Both the position numbers and the translations under genes were made by a program. DNA of 64,000 nucleotides from Stieleria magnilauensis (GTDB taxonomy: Bacteria; Planctomycetota; Planctomycetia; Pirellulales; Pirellulaceae): the NCBI GenBank assembly GCA_007753675.1, contig CP036432.1, positions 6,422,394 through 6,486,393 on the forward strand, read 5' to 3'. Of this stretch, positions 7,058 to 16,246 are shown piece by piece. Every line of letters begins with the position of its first letter. Positions within the stretch are counted from its first letter, which is position 1. The notes below the pieces were generated by a model. It worked only from the letters and a program-made list of their open reading frames with translations. It searched no databases and was not told where the DNA came from.

Positions 7058-9589
7058 ATGTTGAAACACGAACTTTTGCTGCCCGAGGGAATTAGAGAGC
7101 TGCAAACGCTCAGCGTCTCGGAACTACAAACGAAACTGGCGACAACAGACGCAGGGCTTTCGACGGCCGATGCCAAGGCACGATTAGCGCAATACGGACC
7201 GAACGAATTGCCCGAAGAGTCGGTCAATCCGCTATTGAAATTCCTCAGCTACTTCTGGGGACCGATCCCATGGATGATCGAAGCCGCCGTCGCCCTGTCT
7301 GCAGTCGCGCAGCACTGGCCCGATTTTGCCATCATCCTGGTGTTGCTGCTCGCCAATGCTATTGTCGGTTTCTGGGAAGAGCACCAAGCGGGCAATGCAA
7401 TCGCGGCACTCAAAGCCAAGCTGGCGATCAAGGCCCGTGTGATGCGTGACGGAAAATGGGTCACGATACCGGTGCGAGAAGTCGTCCCAGGCGATGTGAT
7501 TCGGCTTCGACTGGGGGATATCGTTCCAGCCGACGCAAAGCTATTGGGCGAAAACGCTGGCGAACACACCGCCTATCCAGACGATCCACGGGGCCCAAGT
7601 CGGGCGACGTTGGCTAAGAATGCCATTCAAGTCGACCAGTCGGCGTTGACCGGCGAATCGTTGCCAGCGGACCGGAAGCCCGGCGATGCAGTCTATTCGG
7701 GTTCCATCGTGCGGCAAGGTGAAATCGACGCGTTCGTCTACGCCACCGGCACGGATTCCTACTTTGGGCAAACCGCTCGATTAGTGCAGCAAGCTCACAC
7801 CACCAGCCACTTTCAACGCGCCGTTCTCAACATCGGCAACTACTTGATCATGTTGGCCGTCGGCTTGGTCTCGCTGATTATCATGGTTGCGTTGTTTCGT
7901 GGCGACCCGATGTTGCAAACACTTCAGTTTGCGCTCGTGTTGACCGTCGCTGCGATCCCGGTTGCAATGCCGACCGTGCTGTCGGTGACGATGGCTGTGG
8001 GTGCAAGGTTACTGGCAAAGAAGGAAGCGATTGTCACGCGTCTCGCTGCGATCGAAGAGTTGGCCGGTGTCGATATCCTGTGCAGCGACAAGACAGGGAC
8101 CCTGACCCAGAACAAGCTAACACTGGGTGACCCCTTCTTGATGGATGGCGTATCCAAGGACGAAATCTTATTGGCTGCTGCCTTGGCGTCGCGTGCCGAG
8201 AATCTGGATGCGATCGACGAAGCGGTCTTGGCGTGGTGCGATTCCAGCAAGACCCGCAGCTACCGAGTCAGCCATTTCCAGCCATTCGATCCGGTTCAAA
8301 AGCGCACCGAAGCCACGGTTCACGCCGATGACGGCGGTGAGTTTAAAACAACCAAGGGGGCACCCCAGATCATTATTGAACTGGTTGACAATCCAGGGGC
8401 GATACGAGATCGCGTCAATGTGGCGGTGAATGAGTTCGCATCGCGAGGGTTTCGCTCGTTAGGGGTGGCGCAGTACGACGATCACAATCAATGGCGGTTC
8501 TTGGGTGTGTTGCCGTTATTTGACCCACCGCGTGAACAGGCAAAGTCAACGATCGAGAACGCTCGGGAAATGGGCGTTTCCGTCAAGATGGTCACGGGCG
8601 ACGCCCTGGCCATCGCTCGCGAAACGTCTGCGAAATTGGGATTGGGAAACAACCTCATCGACGCGACCAGTTTCGGAGACACCAAGCATCACGAGGGGGC
8701 TGCGCTTGGCGAATTGATCGAGCGGGCGGATGGATTCGCACAAGTCTTTCCTGAGCACAAGTTCCATATTGTCGACGTTCTGCAGCAACGTGGGCACATC
8801 GTCGGCATGACGGGTGATGGAGTCAACGACGCGCCGGCATTGAAAAAAGCCGACTGTGGAATCGCAGTTTCAGGGGCAACGGATGCAGCACGAGCCGCCG
8901 CGTCGATCGTGCTAATGACGCCGGGCCTGTCAGTGATCGTCGATGCCATCAAGGAGAGCCGCAAGATCTTTCAACGGATGAATAGCTATGCGATTTACCG
9001 CATCGCTGAAACACTGCGGGTGCTGCTATTCATGACGCTGGCCATTCTGGTTTTCAATTTCTATCCGTTGACTGCCGTGATGATCGTAATGCTGGCACTG
9101 CTCAACGACGGAGCGATTTTGTCGATCGCATATGACAATGTTCGCTACAAAAAACAACCCGAGTCGTGGAACATGCGGATGGTGCTGGGGGTCGCAACGG
9201 TCTTGGGCGTGATCGGACCGATCGCTGCCTTTGGGTTGTTTTACATTGCCGACCGAGTCTACCAGTTGGACCGGCCGCACATCCAAACGCTGATGTACTT
9301 GATGTTGTCGGTCGCGGGACACATGACGATATTCCTCGCACGCACGCGCGGTCCATTCTGGTCGTCCGCACCCGCACCGATCTTGTTGGCCGCGGTGGTA
9401 GGGACGCAGGTGATTGCCACGTTGATCGCCGTCTACGGACTTTTTATGACTCCGTTGGGCTGGGGTTGGGCATCCTTTGTATGGGGTTATGCGATAGCTT
9501 GGTTCTTGGTCAGTGATCGCATCAAGTTGCTGGCATATCAAGCTTTCGATCCCGTGAAAGTTTTTAGTCGCCGTCGACAATCGATGTAG
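7058..9589 (+). CDS. Plasma-membrane proton-efflux P-type ATPase (P3A)
   Basis: From ATG 7058 the protein has 843 residues; a GTG at 6890 would place the start upstream of the candidate promoter. It carries the cation-ATPase N-terminal domain, the A-domain TGES loop (QSALTGESLPAD), the phosphorylation site CSDKTGTLTQNKL, the nucleotide-binding domain, the hinge GDGVNDAPALKKAD and about ten membrane segments. The overall pattern and the single Asp in the hydrophobic M6 region (LLNDGAI) fit the H+-exporting P3A class related to fungal Pma1. It would pump protons out at the cost of ATP and help in acid or energy stress. The stop codon is the TAG of a REP-1 repeat. Confidence 0.9.
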   Translation: MLKHELLLPEGIRELQTLSVSELQTKLATTDAGLSTADAKARLAQYGPNELPEESVNPLLKFLSYFWGPIPWMIEAAVALSAVAQHWPDFAIILVLLLANAIVGFWEEHQAGNAIAALKAKLAIKARVMRDGKWVTIPVREVVPGDVIRLRLGDIVPADAKLLGENAGEHTAYPDDPRGPSRATLAKNAIQVDQSALTGESLPADRKPGDAVYSGSIVRQGEIDAFVYATGTDSYFGQTARLVQQAHTTSHFQRAVLNIGNYLIMLAVGLVSLIIMVALFRGDPMLQTLQFALVLTVAAIPVAMPTVLSVTMAVGARLLAKKEAIVTRLAAIEELAGVDILCSDKTGTLTQNKLTLGDPFLMDGVSKDEILLAAALASRAENLDAIDEAVLAWCDSSKTRSYRVSHFQPFDPVQKRTEATVHADDGGEFKTTKGAPQIIIELVDNPGAIRDRVNVAVNEFASRGFRSLGVAQYDDHNQWRFLGVLPLFDPPREQAKSTIENAREMGVSVKMVTGDALAIARETSAKLGLGNNLIDATSFGDTKHHEGAALGELIERADGFAQVFPEHKFHIVDVLQQRGHIVGMTGDGVNDAPALKKADCGIAVSGATDAARAAASIVLMTPGLSVIVDAIKESRKIFQRMNSYAIYRIAETLRVLLFMTLAILVFNFYPLTAVMIVMLALLNDGAILSIAYDNVRYKKQPESWNMRMVLGVATVLGVIGPIAAFGLFYIADRVYQLDRPHIQTLMYLMLSVAGHMTIFLARTRGPFWSSAPAPILLAAVVGTQVIATLIAVYGLFMTPLGWGWASFVWGYAIAWFLVSDRIKLLAYQAFDPVKVFSRRRQSM

Positions 9590-9625
9590 CCGAACTCGCC
9601 AGAATTTCGACTTCATTGGGTTCCC
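9587..9625 (+). repeat. REP-1 palindromic repeat, left arm (degenerate)
   Basis: GTAGCCGAACTCGCCAGAAT starts at the stop codon of the H+-ATPase gene. It matches the left arm of the repeat seen intact at 40925, 46315 and 47523. The right arm is not recognisable. Confidence 0.6.
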
Positions 9626-9713
9626 GATCCAATCTCCGGCGAAATCAACCCTTGTTGACTGGCGTTCAACAAGCCGGTATGCTTCCGTCGATCAATGCAT
9701 CGGAGCACTTGGC

Positions 9714-10112
9714 ATGAACAAAACGAATCATCAATTTGGCCTGCGCCTACGCCAAGATCGTGAAAGAGCCGGGATGACGGTACGTCAATTGGCCGAAGCG
9801 GCTTCCATCAACTACTCCTACATCACCAAGATCGAAAAGAGCACCGGCAAATCGGGCGTTTCTGATGTTGTGGTGCGAGCGTTGGCGGCAGCTTTGGATG
9901 CCGACGAATACGAGTACCTGTACCTAAGCCAATTGGTTCCCGAGTCGATCGAGCCAATCTTCGCGACCGACGAATCTCGAGAGTTCTTACACGAAGTCAC
10001 CTCGCGGAAGTTGAACGCGGACGATTGGCAAGCCCTACAGCGTTGCTTGGAGTCACGGGCGAGTTACGACAACACTCGCCGGACCAAGACGAAGCCCAGC
10101 AGCGTCGCTTAA
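9714..10112 (+). CDS. XRE-family helix-turn-helix regulator
   Basis: The protein has 132 residues. Residues 8-65 form a Cro/C1-type helix-turn-helix (LRQDRERAGMTVRQLAEAA, then INYSYITKIE); the C-terminal half is acidic then basic. Its stop is 27 bp before the methylase gene on the same strand, so it is likely the controller of the methylase-nuclease operon, as C proteins are in restriction-modification systems. That role is an inference from position. Confidence 0.85.
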   Translation: MNKTNHQFGLRLRQDRERAGMTVRQLAEAASINYSYITKIEKSTGKSGVSDVVVRALAAALDADEYEYLYLSQLVPESIEPIFATDESREFLHEVTSRKLNADDWQALQRCLESRASYDNTRRTKTKPSSVA

Positions 10113-10139
10113 AACGGCAGTCACACGAAAACAAACATT

Positions 10140-13100
10140 GTGCGGGCAACCGTGTCCACTGAATCCAGCACTCCCGAATACCGAAACCTCATCGAAGCGT
10201 TGGGCCTTGCGCCCAGCAACGACGGTGGCGGCGTGCTCAGCGGAGACTCGCTTCGTGACGCCAGGACAAGTTTCAGGTCGAGCCACTTGCTCGACAAGCA
10301 TTTTCGCTACGCATCCGTTCTCGATACAGACAACCTGGGCGTGACGGACGTTTTTGAAGTCAACGGAACGCCCTGCATCTACTTCAAGAGTTTGTCTGCG
10401 GAGCCGACGGCGGAGCAGATTCATCACTGGCATCGGACGGCCTGGAATCATGGTTTGGGGCGAATGCTCTGGATCGTCACGCCGAAATCGCTCCGCGTAC
10501 TCAATGCGTTTCATCCACCGCCGGAGGAAACAACGAGTCTTCCCAAGCGACATCCGGCGGAACTGTTGCAAGAGGCCACCGACGACCTAGAACAAATCCG
10601 CAAGTACGAACTGGACCGCATTGGCTTGGAAAGCGGCCAGTTTTGGACGACGAAAGCGGGCCGGAAGATCAACAAGGCGACCCGGATCGACGAAAAGTTG
10701 GCTGCTGATCTTGGCAAGGCTGCCCAGCTTTTGACGGTTGCCGGTTGTGATCCGCTAGCGGCACACCGTTTGATGCTGCGCACGATGTTCACGGCCTATC
10801 TGGAGGCTCGCGGTGTTCTGCCAAATGAGCTGTTCGCTGACTTGAAGAGTGAGTCGTTCAAGGAAGTACTGACCAGCGTCAAAGAAACACAAGCGTTCTT
10901 TGAGGGAATGCGAACGACTTTCAACGGCGATCTCTTCCCGCCGCCACCGACCAAGGGTTCGCCCAACGAGTCCTATCGTTATGCAAAGCCGCAATTGGAG
11001 ATCGCCCGTTCGATCGTCATCCGACGCGACCTGACAAGCGGCCAGTTGTCGCTCGACTTCTGGCGTTACGATTTCGAGATCATTCCGATTGAATTGATAA
11101 GTTCGATCTATGAGCGTTTCATCTACGCGGGCGATCCGAAACTGGCGAAGGAGCGCGGCACCCACTACACGCCTGTCAATCTAGTGGACCTCGTGTTTTC
11201 GCAGGTGTTCGATGATGGATTGTTTTCCGAGCCGCTGAGCGACAAGCCAAAAGTACTGGATTTGGCGTGTGGGTCAGGTGTCTTTCTTGTCGATGCGTTC
11301 CGTCGTTTGGTTGCTCGCCGCGTGGCGGAGGGAAAGGAGAAGCTAAGCCGAACATTGGTTCGCGATGTCTTGGCCAAACAGCTCTTTGGCGTTGACCTGG
11401 AGGAAACGGCGATTGAGATTGCCGCGTTCAGCCTTTGTTTGACCGCGTTTGAACTGGACCCGTCGCCCGACTCGATCAAACAATTGAAATTCAAAGATAG
11501 CCTGAAGGAGCGAAACCTATTCGTCGGTGATGCTTTTCAATCGGACGGGTTCGCGGAACGGCCCGAGTTCAAGAACAAGCAGTTTTCGATCGTCGTTGGC
11601 AACCCACCTTGGAAGAAGACACGCGGTTCCAAAACCAGTGCGGAAACAAGTGCCAAGTCGCACATTGCGTTTTGTGATTCCCTTGATCCTCCTGTCCAAC
11701 TGGGATTCCGATCACCAATCGACCAAGCGTTCATTTGGCGAAGCCAGCACTTTTGCGATCCCGGTGGGCGAATCGGATTGATCGTCGATGCAAAGAACTT
11801 CTTCAGCCCGCAACCACAGTCGCAACTCGCCAAACAAGATTTGTTCGGACGAATGCGACCGAGGGTGCTGTTGAATTTGTCGTCGCATCACAACAAAGAA
11901 TTGTTCCCTTCGGCCGAACAGCCAGCCATGATTTTCGTTGCGGAAAACACCAAGCCAACGGTGCATGACGAGGTAACGATCGCGTCCACCGAACGAAGTG
12001 AACGGTTTCGCAAGCACGGGATTGTTGAGCTGTTCTTTGACCGCGTGAATTCACTTTCGTTCGCGAACGTTCGCCAGCACGAATACTTGCTGAAACTCGC
12101 GATCAACGGCGGGCCAAGAGACTTCGCGATCTTGAAAGGGCTGTACCGAGAGTTCTCTACGGTTGGTGATGTACTCGACCAATGGGGAACCGCACTGATG
12201 CCGGGCTACAAGGGGAGGGATGCCGGAGCAGACGTCCCGAAAAACATGGTTGGCATGCGTATGCTGGAAGATCACCAGCTAGAACTGCTCTATCAGCCGA
12301 CCGATTCGCTACCGAAATTTGAGTATGAACGGATGCATCGGCCTCGCGATCTTCGATCGTATTTGGCACCACTAGCGATTGTTCCGCAGGGGCTTTCAGG
12401 CAACCGTCTCGCGGCCACCACAGTTGAACAAGACGTGATCTATGCAAGGTCATACTCGGGCATGCCAGTTGGCCATCCTTTCCAGTCGCAGGTTCTCGCA
12501 TGCTTCTTCAATTCATCACTCGCCGCTTATTGCTTTCTGCACACTGCCTCGCGATTCGGAATTGACCGCCAAATCGCCGAGCAGAATGACTTTGCACGAC
12601 TGCCGTTCCGCGACTTTGATACAAAAGACGATGCGGTGATGGAGATGGTCCGCCTAGTTGCACAAGCAAGACGTGACGGTTCGTTTGATGATTTTGCAGC
12701 ACTCGACACTGCAGTTTTTGATTTCTTTTCTTTGGAAAATTGGCAACGGGACTATGTGACCGATGTTGTCAACGTTGACATGGACTTTGTCCGCAACGGA
12801 ACCAATTCAGATGGTTGCAATACCGCCGAAGCGAGTGAACTGGCTTCTTATGCCGATACCGTCTGCTCTACGATCCGCGGCAACATCGGCGATACAAAGT
12901 TAAAAGTAACCGCCGACATCATCGAAGCGTTGGAAGATATCTGCGCGGTCGTCATCCGTTTCGACGAATCCCGTAATCGAAAGGTCCAAACGATCGCGCG
13001 AGCGGACTTTAATTACTCGGGACGACTCGCCGAACTACTGCACTCGCCGTTGACCGCGACGTTCCAACTTCGACGCTCGCTCGTGTACTTTGACGGAGAC

Positions 13101-13199
13101 CGCTGCATCATCGTCAAGCTTTCGCAAAAACGATTCTGGTCGCGGGCTCGCGGATACGATGATGCGGATTCCATCCTCGCAGAATTGGTTCGGCCGTAG
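10140..13199 (+). CDS. Large N6-adenine DNA methyltransferase (type IIG/Eco57I-like)
   Basis: The product has 1019 residues from GTG 10140 (a second GTG lies at 10152). Residues 1-150 form an alpha/beta N-terminal domain. SAM-binding motif I is LDLACGSGVF near residue 373 and the catalytic motif IV is NPPW near 488; that order is typical of gamma-class N6-adenine methylases. The C-terminal third (about 680-850) looks like a TaqI-type target recognition domain (FFNSSLAAYCFLHTASRFGI). The N-terminal segment DVFEVNGTPCIYFKSL could be a degenerate nuclease core, but the acidic residues are not in the usual places, so I do not call it an active endonuclease. It sits between an XRE regulator and a PD-(D/E)XK-like gene. 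Confidence 0.85.
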   Translation: MRATVSTESSTPEYRNLIEALGLAPSNDGGGVLSGDSLRDARTSFRSSHLLDKHFRYASVLDTDNLGVTDVFEVNGTPCIYFKSLSAEPTAEQIHHWHRTAWNHGLGRMLWIVTPKSLRVLNAFHPPPEETTSLPKRHPAELLQEATDDLEQIRKYELDRIGLESGQFWTTKAGRKINKATRIDEKLAADLGKAAQLLTVAGCDPLAAHRLMLRTMFTAYLEARGVLPNELFADLKSESFKEVLTSVKETQAFFEGMRTTFNGDLFPPPPTKGSPNESYRYAKPQLEIARSIVIRRDLTSGQLSLDFWRYDFEIIPIELISSIYERFIYAGDPKLAKERGTHYTPVNLVDLVFSQVFDDGLFSEPLSDKPKVLDLACGSGVFLVDAFRRLVARRVAEGKEKLSRTLVRDVLAKQLFGVDLEETAIEIAAFSLCLTAFELDPSPDSIKQLKFKDSLKERNLFVGDAFQSDGFAERPEFKNKQFSIVVGNPPWKKTRGSKTSAETSAKSHIAFCDSLDPPVQLGFRSPIDQAFIWRSQHFCDPGGRIGLIVDAKNFFSPQPQSQLAKQDLFGRMRPRVLLNLSSHHNKELFPSAEQPAMIFVAENTKPTVHDEVTIASTERSERFRKHGIVELFFDRVNSLSFANVRQHEYLLKLAINGGPRDFAILKGLYREFSTVGDVLDQWGTALMPGYKGRDAGADVPKNMVGMRMLEDHQLELLYQPTDSLPKFEYERMHRPRDLRSYLAPLAIVPQGLSGNRLAATTVEQDVIYARSYSGMPVGHPFQSQVLACFFNSSLAAYCFLHTASRFGIDRQIAEQNDFARLPFRDFDTKDDAVMEMVRLVAQARRDGSFDDFAALDTAVFDFFSLENWQRDYVTDVVNVDMDFVRNGTNSDGCNTAEASELASYADTVCSTIRGNIGDTKLKVTADIIEALEDICAVVIRFDESRNRKVQTIARADFNYSGRLAELLHSPLTATFQLRRSLVYFDGDRCIIVKLSQKRFWSRARGYDDADSILAELVRP

Positions 13200-13210
13200 G
13201 GGCTTGATCG

Positions 13211-13876
13211 TTGGCAAATGGAACCTTCGGCCGCTTGAACGCCGATGTGCGTCACGACGCGCAGTGGGGGATTCTATGCACTTCATTAGACATATTGCAC
13301 GAAGCGTGGCCGGATGTCATCACGGACGCTGGTTTTGAAGCTGCGATGGACGAAGATTCGATCACAAATATCTTGCGACAGAAAATGCGTGCAGTGAAGG
13401 CCCAAAGATCGCCCCCGCCGGAAATGCGATTCGAGAGAGAGGCCCAGTCGGACGCAGTGGATGACGACACTCCGCTGGGACTGATCGACATCATGGTCTG
13501 CTACACCTGGAATGAGGTGACGCATTTAGTGATCGAATGCAAACGTATTTGGAGCACCGACAATTCACTCGCACTGAAGTACGTACGGGAAGGTGTTTGT
13601 CGATTTGCGTCCGGCAAATACAGTGCGGGTCACGCGCTCGGAGCAATGGTGGGTTATGTGCTGTGCGGTAACGCTATCGGCTGCATTGACCGCATCAAGC
13701 GAACACTTCTCAAAGAGCCTGTTTCAGTAACGGGATACGACAAAATTCACGGATGGAAGAACACTCAAGCCGTGGTTGCATCCAAGACACTGGGACGGAC
13801 GAAACATACACAGAAGTCTCATCGCTACAAAATATCGCTGTTGCACACATTTGTTGAAGTGACCTCGTCATTCTAG
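13211..13876 (+). CDS. PD-(D/E)XK nuclease-like protein
   Basis: The product has 221 residues from TTG 13211, 11 bp after the methylase stop. No earlier in-frame start exists. The core LGLIDIMVCYTW followed by HLVIECKRI fits the D-(x)n-E-x-K pattern of restriction-endonuclease-fold nucleases (D of IDI, E and K of ECK). An upstream helical section (AMDEDSITNILRQKMRAV) may supply an extra acidic residue. The C-terminus is basic. It is inferred to be the cleaving partner of the methylase. The TAG stop is part of a REP-2 repeat. Confidence 0.65.
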   Translation: MANGTFGRLNADVRHDAQWGILCTSLDILHEAWPDVITDAGFEAAMDEDSITNILRQKMRAVKAQRSPPPEMRFEREAQSDAVDDDTPLGLIDIMVCYTWNEVTHLVIECKRIWSTDNSLALKYVREGVCRFASGKYSAGHALGAMVGYVLCGNAIGCIDRIKRTLLKEPVSVTGYDKIHGWKNTQAVVASKTLGRTKHTQKSHRYKISLLHTFVEVTSSF

Positions 13877-14215
13877 CGGCCGGGCGCAAGCTCAATGCAT
13901 CTACTTTGTAGCGGTACGATGCGAGTGGGTTGTTGATATAGCCGGCGAAGCAGAGTTGATTGTGAGCCGCTGGCCGTAAGGCGCCTCGGGTCCGTTGCAG
14001 CGTTTATTGGTTGGCGCCAACGTGATTTGGTTGCGTAACAGACCCGGCCGCTTACGCGATCACGGCTCACCAGGTCAGCAAGTCTGCTCGCGCCTTACCG
14101 CCAACAATACAACCCGATTGGTGCCAAAGTAGATGGCATTGGGCGCAAGCTCTCCGGCACGCTACGGCAATCCAGTACCGAGACCGGACGGTTCGCGCCG
14201 TTCGGGTAAAACGTC
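13872..14215. repeat. REP-2 palindromic repeats in a 347-bp intergenic gap
   Basis: The gap holds arms of the second repeat family: CTAGCGGCCGGGCGCAAGCTC at 13873, and GGCGCAAGCTCTCCGGCACG near 14143 with CGGACGGTTCGCGCCGTTCG near 14185. No gene is visible. The repeats lie between the nuclease gene and the convergent usp gene and may act as a bidirectional terminator. Confidence 0.5.
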
Positions 14216-14223
14216 CAGTGAGT

Positions 14224-14703
14224 TCACAAACGTAGCACCATCACGGGACAATGAGCCAGTCGGACGACTCTTTCGGCGGTTGAACCGATCAGCAGACGTT
14301 TAAATCCGGTGCGGCCGTGCGAAGGAAGCACAATCAAATCGAATTCGTTGGATTCCGCATAAGCAGCGATGCCGTGGGCAGGTTCGTCCACGATGGTGTC
14401 GTAATTCAGACCGTGGTGTCGTGCGTCGCCAAGCTCGCCGTGCAGCATCTTGAGAGCTTGGGCTTGATGGTCCGCGTCGATTTCGGCGGCCAGGTCGACG
14501 TTGGGTAAATCCAACACCCTGCCAGCGCCTAGTTCCATTCCCATGTCGCCGGAGTACCCGTAGAGCGGCGAGGGGTCAACCACGTGCAATACCGTGACAT
14601 TCTCGTTCTTGCCAGCAATCTTCATCGCAGTGTCGATCGCCGATTGCGAGAACTTGGAGAAGTCATAGGGGGCCAGGAGTTTTTGGTTTTCAAAGTAGTT
14701 CAT
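14224..14703 (-). CDS. Universal stress protein (UspA family)
   Basis: The single-domain protein has 159 residues with the Rossmann-like Usp fold. It opens with KLLAPYDFSKFSQSAIDTAM and ends with the ATP-binding signature SHGRTGFKRLLIGSTAERV (G-2x-G-9x-G-S/T) and CPVMVLRL. This marks it as the ATP-binding class. It belongs to the same stress context as FtsH and the SpoIIAA-like gene, but I found no sigma-54-type promoter in front of it. Confidence 0.95.
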   Translation of the reverse strand: MNYFENQKLLAPYDFSKFSQSAIDTAMKIAGKNENVTVLHVVDPSPLYGYSGDMGMELGAGRVLDLPNVDLAAEIDADHQAQALKMLHGELGDARHHGLNYDTIVDEPAHGIAAYAESNEFDLIVLPSHGRTGFKRLLIGSTAERVVRLAHCPVMVLRL

Positions 14704-14741
14704 GGATTCGTCTTATCGTTTGGATCGGCTCAGGAAGGTTG

Positions 14742-14903
14742 TTAATGGTCGCTTGGAATCAAGAACTCCTTGATTTTCGAAAGGCGGTAGCCCCAGGCTT
14801 GTGCGAATTCGACTCGCGGCGGCATCGTGATTTCTTTTCCGTTGCAAACCACGTCGACGACGAATGGCTTCGGAGTGCAAATTGCATTGACGAGCGGATT
14901 CAT
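14742..14903 (-). CDS. Possible 53-residue small protein
   Basis: An ATG at 14903 opens a frame of 53 codons ending 38 bp before usp. The peptide has a strand-like VVDVVCNGKEITMP and a polar tail. I do not recognise it, and no ribosome-binding site decides it. It may be a decayed piece, since it follows the truncated glutamate-synthase fragment on the same strand. Confidence 0.25.
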   Translation of the reverse strand: MNPLVNAICTPKPFVVDVVCNGKEITMPPRVEFAQAWGYRLSKIKEFLIPSDH

Positions 14904-14958
14904 GGCGCCACTGACGATGCCGCTGCCCAGTCATTACTCCAATCTGCTGGCGGATCAG

Positions 14959-15228
14959 TTAGCAACACGCCGGGTTCAAGGTATTCGTACAATTCGGCAA
15001 TTGATGCAGTTCCGGTCGAATTCCTTCCGCCAACCAGCGGAAGTGGGCGAGGATAGGATAGTTACGCAGCAAGCTGTGGCGTGATTGGGTGATGTCCCAG
15101 CACCCCAGCAACAACAGAGGAATCAGGGCAACCAACGGAATCAGCCAAACAGACGATACCAATACCCCGATGCAAAGGAAAAGAAATGCAAGCCCAAGGA
15201 CGATGGCAAAGGTGGAGTAGCGGAGCAT
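14959..15228 (-). pseudogene. 5' fragment of an FMN-binding glutamate synthase-family gene
   Basis: The first about 75 codons encode two hydrophobic segments and then RNYPILAHFRWLAEGIRPELHQ, the diagnostic N-terminal signature of the membrane-anchored FMN-binding glutamate synthase family (normally about 500 residues, continuing QYF...). Here the sequence diverges right after ELHQ and stops 13 codons later. The rest of the gene is absent, so this is a truncated relic. Confidence 0.7.
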
Positions 15229-15322
15229 GGTGATTGCTTGTTAGCGGAACGGCGCGAGCGGCCTCGCCCCTGGGAAATCGTGAACTACCGGCAGGCTTGC
15301 GCTGGGCCGCCAGATTGCAGTG

Positions 15323-15529
15323 TCAGGCGTCGGCAGCGCTGCGTCCGATCAGATAGTACAGTACCATGCCAACAAAAGGTAAAAACAGAACTAGCAGAAT
15401 CCACAATAGCTTGTGCCCAATGCCTCCTCGGCCCATCAGCAGGCTGAAGATCGCGATGATATCGAGTACTAGCACAATCGTGCCGAGAATGCCGTGGCTG
15501 GTTTGGAAGGTGTATGCGAGCAGGTCCAT
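15323..15529 (-). CDS. Small PLDc_N-type membrane protein
   Basis: The protein has 68 residues and two transmembrane helices. The second half (LLWILLVLFLPFVGMVLYYLIGR) is the typical signature of the phospholipase D/cardiolipin synthase N-terminal domain (PLDc_N), often found alone as a small membrane protein. The function of stand-alone copies is unknown. It lies between a broken gene and the SpoIIAA-like gene on the same strand. Confidence 0.8.
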   Translation of the reverse strand: MDLLAYTFQTSHGILGTIVLVLDIIAIFSLLMGRGGIGHKLLWILLVLFLPFVGMVLYYLIGRSAADA

Positions 15530-15618
15530 GCATTGATATCCTTAGCGTAACGGGACGATTCGTCAGACTGGGGGCGTGATGGCTTGAAGTGAGGTAGCTG
15601 AAGGCTTGCGTCAGGCTG

Positions 15619-15999
15619 CTAGGGAGTGGTCGCAGTCATATCTGTTTGTATCCATTCGCGTGCCTTGGCTACATCAGCGATGTCAAAGTATTGGATCATT
15701 GCGGACGTAAAAGGCTTGCAGAATACTGCCATGCCCTTCTCCCATTTGTTTTCACCGACAATCGCCAGTCGTTCAATGTGTCCGTGGTGCTTGAGATCGA
15801 ATTTGATGTCTTCCCATAACGCCCCGGCGTCCCACCCGTGAAAGTCGTGCAGGACGACTAGCATACGAATCTTGCCGAACTCGGCGATTCTCTCTTCGGT
15901 CATCGGCAAGAAGGCATCGTAAGCCTCTTTGGACAACCTGCCTGAAACCTGCACTTCAATGATTTTGCCTTCGGCGTGTTCGACGATGATGAACGACAT
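15619..15999 (-). CDS. SpoIIAA-like (STAS-related) protein
   Basis: The product has 126 residues. Features are the opening strands IEVQVSGRLSKEAYDAFLP, the central MLVVLHDFHGWDAGALWEDIKFDLKHHG and RLAIVGENKWEKGMAVFCKPF, all typical of the SpoIIAA-like family (PF11964). Members have a STAS-like fold, and some shuttle between cytosol and membrane. It has its own sigma-54-like promoter and UAS at 16106-16180. A two-domain relative lies at 32254-33039. It is not close enough to the sigma-70/PP2C pair to infer an anti-sigma partnership. Confidence 0.9.
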   Translation of the reverse strand: MSFIIVEHAEGKIIEVQVSGRLSKEAYDAFLPMTEERIAEFGKIRMLVVLHDFHGWDAGALWEDIKFDLKHHGHIERLAIVGENKWEKGMAVFCKPFTSAMIQYFDIADVAKAREWIQTDMTATTP

Positions 16000-16105
16000 A
16001 GCTTGGTTCCCTGCGTTAGAAGCGTATTTTCAATCCCTACCTCGCCAGAGATTGGATTGTTGTCGGAAACCCAACACATTGGCGACCTATGCGTTGACTG
16101 ATGGC

Positions 16106-16121
16106 GGCATGCTGCGTGCCA
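16106..16121 (-). promoter_or_regulatory. Putative sigma-54 promoter for the SpoIIAA-like gene
   Basis: The minus strand reads TGGCACG-CAGC-ATGCC: perfect -24, three of five at -12, with the GG-N10-GC core. The start codon at 15999 lies about 95 bp beyond the predicted transcription start. Confidence 0.6.
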
Positions 16122-16163
16122 ATTCGCTAAAGTAATGCAATTTGCGAGTCTAGGCCACTGAAA

Positions 16164-16180
16164 CGACCAGATATTGGCCA
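16164..16180. promoter_or_regulatory. Putative enhancer palindrome, variant
   Basis: CGACCA-GATAT-TGGCCA matches the motif CGACCA-N5-TGGTCG at 10 of 12 positions. It lies 43 bp from the -24 of the SpoIIAA-like promoter. Confidence 0.5.
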
Positions 16181-16246
16181 ATGCGGACAAATGCTGCTCG
16201 GTTCGGCATGTCATTGAACTGCGACTTGTGCAAACTTCGAATCACG

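Noticed and set aside
6610-7095. A 161-codon frame overlapping the divergent promoter region
   Set aside because: It covers the palindrome and promoters and has no conserved segment; the start of the ATPase gene overlaps it.
9026-9616. A 196-codon frame antisense to the H+-ATPase
   Set aside because: Gln/Arg/His-rich shadow translation without hydrophobic core.
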